Assembly (NCBI GenBank): GCA_023231075.1
Contig: JALNWC010000046.1
Location: 1 to 11,574 of the forward strand
Direction: 5' to 3'
From: Rhodoferax sp.
GTDB taxonomy: Bacteria > Pseudomonadota > Gammaproteobacteria > Burkholderiales > Burkholderiaceae_C
Length of the DNA stretch: 11,574 nt
The translations under genes were made by a program, and so were the position numbers. The notes beneath the pieces were generated by a model. That model was not told where the DNA came from and ran no database searches. It worked only from the letters and a program-made list of their open reading frames with translations. Below, one piece after another: positions 6,492 to 11,574 of the stretch. Each line of letters starts with the position of its first letter. The stretch's first letter is position 1.

Positions 6492-7640
6492 CCGCAGGAA
6501 GGACAGCAGCGCATCGTTGAAGGCCAGCGCGTGCGACACATTCAACCCGTGTGGGGCACCACTGATCCTCACCAGTTGGCTGTGTGGCACGGCAAGGTGG
6601 GTGCGCAGGCCCGAGCCTTCGATGGGCACCACTGTGTCGGCATCGCCGTGAATCACCAGCGTGGGCACGGTCAGCTTCTTCAGGTCTTGGCGAAAATCGG
6701 TCGTGTCGAAGGAGTCCATACAAGCCAGCGCCGCATGCTGCGCTGACTGAAGGCACATGGCAACTGCCGCGCTGCGTTCCGACTCCGTGACCTGTAGCAC
6801 TCCGTGCGCCGAGAAAAAATTCTGGGTGAACTGGTCGAAGAAGGTACTGCGGTCTTCCTCAAGCGCGCTCCTCAACTGTTGCGCCTTCTCGGGCGTGAGC
6901 GGCCCTTCGGGGTTGTCGGCCGTCTTCATCAGGTACGGCGGCACCGCCGAGGCAAACACCACACTGCGCAGGCGCGATTGCCCATGCCGAGTGATATAGC
7001 GCGCCACTTCGCCCCCGCCCATCGAGAAACCCACCAGCGTCACGTCTTTCAGGTCACATTGTTCGATGACACGTTGCAGGTCGTCGGCCAGCACGTCGTA
7101 GCTGTAGCCGAATTGCGGTTTGTCTGATCGCCCGAAACCCCGTCGGTCGTACGCCACCACGCGGTAACCAGCGGCTTGAAGCACCGACACCTGCGGCTCC
7201 CAGGCCTGTGCCGACAGCGGCCAGCCATGGATCAGCACCACCGCGCGACCGCTGCCACCGCTGTCTTCGATGTGCAGGCGCACGGCGCCCGCCAGTGCGG
7301 TGTCGGCGCTGCTCGAATCTTCTGAATTCGCCACCGTTCCAGCAGCGGAACCTCCCAGTGCGCCCGCAACGGCACCCAGCGAGGCACCGACCAAAGCGCC
7401 TACCGGACCGGCCACCGCAACGCCGATGGCAGCACCGGTAGCCGTGCCTGCCAACGCGCCCCCACCTACCAACACCGCCAACACCGAGTTTGCCTCGCGT
7501 TCGGCATCCTGGGGTTCCAGCGCGGTCTGAGCCGCGGGATTCGGGTCCTGCGATGGAATGCCGTGACCGGGGTTGGCCTGCTCGGCAAGGTCCTCGTCAA
7601 CGGGTTTGATGTTGGACGATGAGGTGGTCAATGGGTTCAT
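6486..7640 (-). CDS. Glycine-zipper / alpha-beta hydrolase fusion (non-heme haloperoxidase type)
   Basis: A 384-residue protein with two parts. Residues 1-52 are polar and Pro/Gln/Glu-rich. Residues 53-104 form a Gly/Ala-rich glycine-zipper segment with repeated GxxxG spacing (VGGGALAGTATGAAIG, then GALVGASLGAVAGALGG), of the kind that packs membrane helices. Residues 115-384 are a full alpha/beta hydrolase like the non-heme chloroperoxidases and arylesterases: oxyanion region HGW (138-140), nucleophile S206 in GFSMGG, acid D335 in HGDADTVVP, base H364 in GAPHGLN. These enzymes hydrolyse esters and can make peracids in vitro; the natural substrate is unknown. The start at 7640 has AGGAGA 5 nt upstream; extension to 7775 adds sequence that looks non-coding. 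No cleavable signal is evident. It is transcribed divergently from the tsd operon, with 236 bp between the starts. Confidence 0.88.
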   Translation of the reverse strand: MNPLTTSSSNIKPVDEDLAEQANPGHGIPSQDPNPAAQTALEPQDAEREANSVLAVLVGGGALAGTATGAAIGVAVAGPVGALVGASLGAVAGALGGSAAGTVANSEDSSSADTALAGAVRLHIEDSGGSGRAVVLIHGWPLSAQAWEPQVSVLQAAGYRVVAYDRRGFGRSDKPQFGYSYDVLADDLQRVIEQCDLKDVTLVGFSMGGGEVARYITRHGQSRLRSVVFASAVPPYLMKTADNPEGPLTPEKAQQLRSALEEDRSTFFDQFTQNFFSAHGVLQVTESERSAAVAMCLQSAQHAALACMDSFDTTDFRQDLKKLTVPTLVIHGDADTVVPIEGSGLRTHLAVPHSQLVRISGAPHGLNVSHALAFNDALLSFLRA

Positions 7641-7876
7641 GTATTTCTCCTGAGTGAATTGATGATGGAACGAGCACGAGGCTCGGGCTGCAAATCGCTG
7701 AATAACGATATGTCCGCGACAGCGGGCCTGTCTGTGTGGCAGCGTACGGTCTCTGATAACTGCTCTGTGTGCCACCGCACGGTGTGTTTTCTCTCAAATC
7801 TTTACCATCTGCCGTGAAGCGTCGGATTGCGTCACGCTCCCACAACGCACAACGTCATTCCACACAGGACTCGGAC
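7641..7876. promoter_or_regulatory. Divergent intergenic region, hydrolase versus tsd operon
   Basis: A 236-bp gap between oppositely oriented genes, so it must hold at least the promoter of each unless transcription starts within coding DNA. I see the hydrolase Shine-Dalgarno (AGGAGA on the minus strand, 7646-7651) and a modest CAGGA (7864-7868) before the cytochrome gene. Short dyads occur at 7671-7685 (CGAGC, ACGAG, GCTCG) and near 7772-7783 (CACCG, CA, CGGTG). No clear sigma-70 boxes, FNR box or sigma-54 site stands out, so regulation by oxygen or thiosulfate cannot be read here. Confidence 0.45.
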
Positions 7877-8626
7877 ATGCTCAACTTTTTCGAATATCGT
7901 TCGATTCACGGTATTTCTCCAGTTTCCCCAAGGCGAGATGGTCTTCGCCAAAAGGGGCAAGGTCGACAAGGCTGCGCCGCTCTCCTCGCGGTGACTCTGG
8001 CAGGCGCGTGGAGCCTCGCCAACGCGGAGACCGGCGAACAGGTGGCAAAGAGCGGCAATACTGCGGGTGCACCCGCCTGTGTCACCTGCCACGGCGCCGC
8101 TGGACAAGGCCAGGGCGCCGCCGGGTTTCCGCGCCTTGCGGGAATGAATGCCAAATACTTGGTCACCCAACTGCGGAGCTTCCAGGACGGCACGCGTGTG
8201 AACCCGATCATGGGGCCCGTCGCGCAAATGCTCGGTGTGGCAGATGTCAGGGGGCTGGCCACATACTACGCCGCGCTGCCGGCCGTTGGCGCGAGCGGCA
8301 ATGCCGACGGGTCGCGTGCGGTTGTCGCCGCCGGTGAGGCGCTGGCAAAAAACGGCCGCTGGACGAATGGGATACCGGCGTGCGCCCAATGCCACGGCGC
8401 CACGGGTCTTGGCGTCGGTGCGGTCGTTCCACAGATCGCGGGGCAGTCAGTGGTGTACATCTCCAACCAGTTACAGGCCTGGCAAGTCGGCACGCGCAAG
8501 AACGATCCGATGGGCCTGATGCATGGGATCGCGCTGAAGTTGTCAGCCACCGACGTGAGCGCGGTTGCGGTTTACTACGCCGGCCTGCCTGCGGCAAGTG
8601 CCGCCCCGGGACAGGCCAGGCCATGA
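7877..8626 (+). CDS. tsdB: Periplasmic diheme cytochrome c, TsdB-like (c4/c553 type)
   Basis: A 249-residue precursor. A long basic n-region (residues 1-31) is followed by a hydrophobic segment and a likely cleavage after SLANA (about 50/51), so the protein is exported. Two homologous class I cytochrome domains follow. The first has C68-V-T-C71-H72 with distal methionine M112 (NPIMGPVA); the second has C169-A-Q-C172-H173 with M212 or M215 (NDPMGLMHG). This duplicated layout is that of cytochrome c4 and of TsdB, the electron acceptor of TsdA, whose gene commonly sits beside tsdA or is fused to it. Here the stop overlaps the tsdA start (ATGA), implying coupled translation. The TsdB name rests on this context as much as on sequence; a general c4-type carrier is the alternative. 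Confidence 0.85.
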   Translation: MLNFFEYRSIHGISPVSPRRDGLRQKGQGRQGCAALLAVTLAGAWSLANAETGEQVAKSGNTAGAPACVTCHGAAGQGQGAAGFPRLAGMNAKYLVTQLRSFQDGTRVNPIMGPVAQMLGVADVRGLATYYAALPAVGASGNADGSRAVVAAGEALAKNGRWTNGIPACAQCHGATGLGVGAVVPQIAGQSVVYISNQLQAWQVGTRKNDPMGLMHGIALKLSATDVSAVAVYYAGLPAASAAPGQARP

Positions 8627-9630
8627 AGCTCGTCCAGTCGATCGTTGCCGTTGTGCTGACCCTCAACCTGGCCGGCGCTGCCATCGTGCTATCCGCCTAC
8701 CACGGCGCGCTTGGTTCCGCCGCCACTCAGCTGGCGCAGGCGTCCACGAGTGCCGCATCGCGCACGCCCACGCCATCAGTGACGGCGGCCAGCGCAGCCA
8801 CTGCAGCGTCGGCACCCGCATTTACATCGCCGCCGGACAGCGCCATCCCTGACAACGACTTCGGCAAAGAAGTGAAGCTGGGCCAGGCCATCTTCAATGG
8901 AACCAGCACGCTCGCCGCACCCTTCGTCGGCAACTCATTGCGTTGTGCCAGTTGTCACCTCGACGCCGGCAGGCTGGCCCATTCAGCACCGCTGTGGTCG
9001 GCCTACCTCACCTACCCCGCCTACCGCAGCAAAAACAAACATGTCAACACGCTCGCCGAGCGCATGCAAGGCTGCTTCAGGTTCAGCATGAACGGCAAGG
9101 CGCCGCCGCTTGGAGACCAGGTGCTGGTGGCACTGGAGTCGTATGCGTTTTTCCTGGCTCAGGGCGCGCCGGTCGGCGCCAAGCTCGCTGGCGGCGGCTA
9201 TCCGACCCTGCCCCGGCCTGCCCTGACGATGGACTTCGACCGTGGTGCCAAGGTCTTCGGGCAGAAGTGTTCTCTGTGCCACGGCGCCGATGGACAGGGT
9301 CAGTCGTCAAACGGCGCAGTGGTGTTCCCGCCGCTGTGGGGACCGAAGTCGTTCAACTGGGGCGCCGGCATGGGTTCCATCAAGAACGCCGCCGGCTTCA
9401 TCAAGGCCAACATGCCGCTGAGCCAGGGCAACACACTGTCGGATCAGGAGGCCTGGGACGTGGCCATGTTCATGGACAGCCACGAGCGCCCGCAAGATCC
9501 ACGCTTCAAAGGCTCAATTGCAGACACGCGCAAACAACACCATGAGTCACCGGACGACATGTACGGGCAAACCGTCAAAGGGCAACTTCTGGGCAAAGGC
9601 GCCTCACCACTGGTGAAGGCGCGGCCGTGA
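8623..9630 (+). CDS. tsdA: Thiosulfate dehydrogenase / tetrathionate reductase, diheme cytochrome c
   Basis: TsdA joins two thiosulfates to tetrathionate and releases two electrons; some homologues run in reverse. The 335-residue product has an N-terminal hydrophobic helix (residues 3-25), an Ala/Ser/Thr/Pro-rich linker (about 38-72), then two haem domains. Haem 1 is C108-A-S-C111-H112, followed by AYLTYPAYRSKNKHVNT and ERMQGCFRFSMNG. C151 in QGCF corresponds to the unusual cysteine axial ligand of TsdA's catalytic haem. Haem 2 is C216-S-L-C219-H220, with M264 in KANMPL as the likely distal ligand. The start at 8623 overlaps the preceding stop by 4 nt, and the frame is open further upstream only as an antisense-like shadow. 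The helix plus linker may act as a membrane tether rather than a cleaved signal. The cysteine ligand separates it from ordinary diheme cytochromes and favours TsdA. Confidence 0.9.
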   Translation: MKLVQSIVAVVLTLNLAGAAIVLSAYHGALGSAATQLAQASTSAASRTPTPSVTAASAATAASAPAFTSPPDSAIPDNDFGKEVKLGQAIFNGTSTLAAPFVGNSLRCASCHLDAGRLAHSAPLWSAYLTYPAYRSKNKHVNTLAERMQGCFRFSMNGKAPPLGDQVLVALESYAFFLAQGAPVGAKLAGGGYPTLPRPALTMDFDRGAKVFGQKCSLCHGADGQGQSSNGAVVFPPLWGPKSFNWGAGMGSIKNAAGFIKANMPLSQGNTLSDQEAWDVAMFMDSHERPQDPRFKGSIADTRKQHHESPDDMYGQTVKGQLLGKGASPLVKARP

Positions 9631-11108
9631 CCGGTGCTGCCGAGCCGTCGAAGGTCGGACACGAAGAAGAGCCCCGGCTCAGCTTTGCGGCCGGCGGGCG
9701 CGTCGCCACTGTCGAGGTAGACCTGATGCGCGCGCATGCCTTTGCTGCCTTGGTGGCGCTGTTGGTTTCCGCGTTGTTTGGAACCATCGTCGCGATCAAG
9801 TTGGTGCAGCCTGACTTCCTGGCTGGCGCCGCTTGGTCGACATGGGGTTCGCTGCGCGCGAGCCACACGCAAGGGATTCTGTTCGGATGGCTCGGAAATG
9901 CGTTCCTGGCGTTTCTCTACTTCGCGATTCCACGCCTGGCCGGGCGGCCAGTGATGAGCCGACGGCTCGGTTGGTGGCTGTTCGCATTGTGGAACCTGGC
10001 GATGCTGCTGCCCGGCTGGGCGCTACTTGCAGCGAACCTGCCGCAGCCCTGGCTCGCCATCAAGCCACTTGAATGGACGGAGTTTCCGCTGGCCGTCAAC
10101 GCCGTCACGGAGCTGTGCCTGCTGCTGATGGGCGTGCAGTTCATCGCTGCGCTGGCCCGCAAGCCCAACGACGATGGCTTCTACGTGTCGTCCTGGTACG
10201 TCATCGGCGGTCTGGTCTTCACGTTGCTGGCCTTTCCAATGGGCAGTGTGGTGCCGCAAATCGTGCCAGGCGCCATCGGTGCTGCGTTCAGTGGGCTGTG
10301 GATTCACGATGCGGTGGGCCTGTACATCACGCCGATGGCGCTGGCGATTGCCTACTACGTGCTCCCGGTGCGCACCGGGCGGCCAATCTACAGCCACTTC
10401 CTGTCGATGATCGGCTTCTGGCTGCTGTTCTTTGCCTACCCGCTCAACGGCACCCACCACTACGTGTACACGTCGATCCCGATGGACACGCAGCGCGCAG
10501 CCATCGCGGCGTCGATGGTCATGGGCTTCGATGTTGTGCTGGTGGTGCTGAACCTGTTGATGTCCCTGCGCGGCCATGCGGCGCTGGTCTGGCGCGATGT
10601 GCCATTGCGGTTCGTGTGGACCGGCGTCGTGCTGTATCTGGTTGTGAGTCTGCAAGGCTCTCTGCAGGCAAGCATGGCGCTACAGCGGCATGTGCATTTC
10701 ACCGACTGGGTCATCGGGCATTCGCACCTGGCGATGCTGGGTTTCGCCAGTTTCATGGCACTCGGTGCCATCGCGCACATCTGGGACCGCACAGCCCAGT
10801 GTCAATCGCATACCGGCCTGATGAACCTGGCTTACTGGCTCATCTTGGGCGGCTTGCTGGTCATGGTGGTCGATCTCACGGCCGCCGGACTGGTGCAAGG
10901 CGAGCTTTGGAACAGCAGCGCGACCTGGATGGATTCGGTGAAAGCGTCGCAAGCTTACTGGTGGGTGCGCACCGCCTGCGCGGTGCCGCTGCTCCTGGGA
11001 TTCGCGTCGTTCCTGGCCGGCATGCTGACGCAAGGGAAATCTCAACCGTCTGCCAGCCGCGATCACCCACATTCAAGCGGCCCGCTGCCGCAGCCTGGCA
11101 ATGGCTGA
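9627..11108 (+). CDS. ccoN: Divergent cbb3-type cytochrome c oxidase subunit I (CcoN-like)
   Basis: Catalytic subunit of a C-family haem-copper oxidase that reduces O2 to water at haem b3-CuB. The 493-residue protein has about 12 membrane helices. Visible ligands are H80 (SHT, low-spin haem b), H227, H277 and H278 (CuB), Y271 (the cross-linked tyrosine), and H365 and H367 in GHSH (haems b3 and b). All spacings equal those I recall for Pseudomonas stutzeri CcoN (H60, H207, Y251, H257/H258, H345/H347) with a constant offset of 20. T235, Y243 and S260 match K-channel positions. Two changes stand out: Q343 where CcoN has E323, and G263 where it has H243. The start is GTG at 9627 in a GTGA overlap with tsdA; an ATG at 9726 is an alternative that would cut into the hydrophilic leader before helix 1. 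The C-terminal 24 residues are hydrophilic. Confidence 0.88.
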   Translation: MTGAAEPSKVGHEEEPRLSFAAGGRVATVEVDLMRAHAFAALVALLVSALFGTIVAIKLVQPDFLAGAAWSTWGSLRASHTQGILFGWLGNAFLAFLYFAIPRLAGRPVMSRRLGWWLFALWNLAMLLPGWALLAANLPQPWLAIKPLEWTEFPLAVNAVTELCLLLMGVQFIAALARKPNDDGFYVSSWYVIGGLVFTLLAFPMGSVVPQIVPGAIGAAFSGLWIHDAVGLYITPMALAIAYYVLPVRTGRPIYSHFLSMIGFWLLFFAYPLNGTHHYVYTSIPMDTQRAAIAASMVMGFDVVLVVLNLLMSLRGHAALVWRDVPLRFVWTGVVLYLVVSLQGSLQASMALQRHVHFTDWVIGHSHLAMLGFASFMALGAIAHIWDRTAQCQSHTGLMNLAYWLILGGLLVMVVDLTAAGLVQGELWNSSATWMDSVKASQAYWWVRTACAVPLLLGFASFLAGMLTQGKSQPSASRDHPHSSGPLPQPGNG

Positions 11109-11574
11109 TAGCTCCCTGTTACCAGACGTTGTAGCGCCGCGTCACCAGCGGTGGTTCGGCATGGCCTATCTGGTCATCTTTGTCGCCGGCATCGGATTCT
11201 TCGCGCTGTCTTTTGTCGCACTGGGGGTACTGCCGGGATTGCGGCTGGAGAAAGAGATGGACTCAGCGCGGGCCGTCATATCGGCCTACAGTGACGCCGA
11301 ACGACGGGGTCAGCAAACCTACGTCAGCCTGGGCTGCGCCTTGTGTCATACGCAGCAGGTGCGCTTCCTTCCGACCGACATTCGTCGCTGGGGGCCGCCC
11401 ACGCAGGCCTGGGAGACGCAATACGATTTCCCGCAACTCTGGGGCACGCGGCGCATCGGCCCCGACCTGGCGCGCGAGTCGGGCGTGCGCAGCGCCGACT
11501 GGCAGCTCACCCACCTGCACAATCCGCAATCTGTCGTCCCAGGCTCGGCCATGCCGCCGTTTCCCTGGCTTTTC
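11101..11574 (+). CDS. ccoO: cbb3 oxidase monohaem cytochrome c subunit (CcoO-like), 3'-truncated by window
   Basis: Only the first 158 residues are present. A membrane anchor (residues 20-44) is followed by a periplasmic cytochrome c domain with C79-A-L-C82-H83, GTRRIGPDLARESG (115-128), and SAMPPFPWL (149-157) carrying the probable Met ligand M151. This order (anchor, CxxCH, WGxxRxGPDLAR, xMPxxPWL) is that of CcoO/FixO, which passes electrons to CcoN. The ATG at 11101 overlaps the ccoN stop by 8 nt, so the two are probably translated together. The loop after the haem site (TQQVRFLPTDIRRWGPP) departs from the usual CHSQMIRP, in line with a divergent oxidase. Whether ccoP or ccoQ follows cannot be seen. 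Confidence 0.88.
   Translation, partial: MADSSLLPDVVAPRHQRWFGMAYLVIFVAGIGFFALSFVALGVLPGLRLEKEMDSARAVISAYSDAERRGQQTYVSLGCALCHTQQVRFLPTDIRRWGPPTQAWETQYDFPQLWGTRRIGPDLARESGVRSADWQLTHLHNPQSVVPGSAMPPFPWLF

Noticed and set aside
6381..6746. Open frame beginning with a hydrophobic stretch at 6381
   Set aside because: No Shine-Dalgarno, and beyond the first 35 codons it is antisense to the hydrolase gene. The hydrophobic start alone does not support a gene.
7641..7876. FNR or sigma-54 box in the divergent promoter region
   Set aside because: I found no TTGAT-N4-ATCAA or GG-N10-GC pattern good enough to report. Specific regulators cannot be named by eye.
10073..11134. 353-codon plus-strand frame overlapping ccoN
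   Set aside because: It is a frame-shifted reading of ccoN, rich in Arg, Gly, Ala and Cys with no domains. The ccoN frame has all the oxidase ligands.

Overview
The window reads as chromosomal DNA of a GC-rich betaproteobacterium, most likely a member of the Burkholderiales near Comamonadaceae (Rhodoferax/Polaromonas-like). This rests on protein resemblance, codon use and a degenerate short repeat that I recall from Comamonadaceae genomes. It is an inference; no rRNA or other taxonomic marker is present.

Layout: (1) 1-2845, the 3' part of acnA (aconitase A); its start lies left of the window. (2) 2821-3090, a minus-strand 89-codon frame of unknown family, possibly a gene remnant, that meets acnA tail to tail with a 25 bp overlap. 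(3) 3170-5960, three plus-strand genes with gaps of 71-77 bp: a ChrR/YieF-type FMN reductase, a DUF202 (YidH-like) membrane protein, and a SoxB thiosulfohydrolase that has no recognisable export signal and no sox partners in view. (4) 5961-6485, a mostly non-coding stretch holding one small acidic ORF with a strong Shine-Dalgarno and several short palindromes. (5) 6486-7640 on the minus strand, an alpha/beta hydrolase of the non-heme haloperoxidase type with a glycine-zipper segment fused to its N-terminus. (6) 7877-11574, a tightly overlapping plus-strand operon: diheme cytochrome c (TsdB-like), TsdA-type thiosulfate dehydrogenase, a CcoN-like cbb3 oxidase catalytic subunit, and a CcoO-like cytochrome c subunit cut by the window end.

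The most interesting part is the last operon. Its four genes are joined by 4-, 4- and 8-nt overlaps. Together they could form a dedicated chain: thiosulfate to TsdA (tetrathionate formed), then TsdB, then a cbb3-type terminal oxidase reducing O2. All haem and CuB ligands are kept in the oxidase, at spacings equal to those I recall for canonical CcoN. Two otherwise conserved positions, a glutamate beside the haem b3 ligand and a K-channel histidine, are replaced. With the stand-alone SoxB about 2 kb upstream, the window holds parts of two different thiosulfate routes. Other curiosities are an in-frame insertion in acnA that resembles a Comamonadaceae palindromic repeat, and the glycine-zipper/hydrolase fusion.
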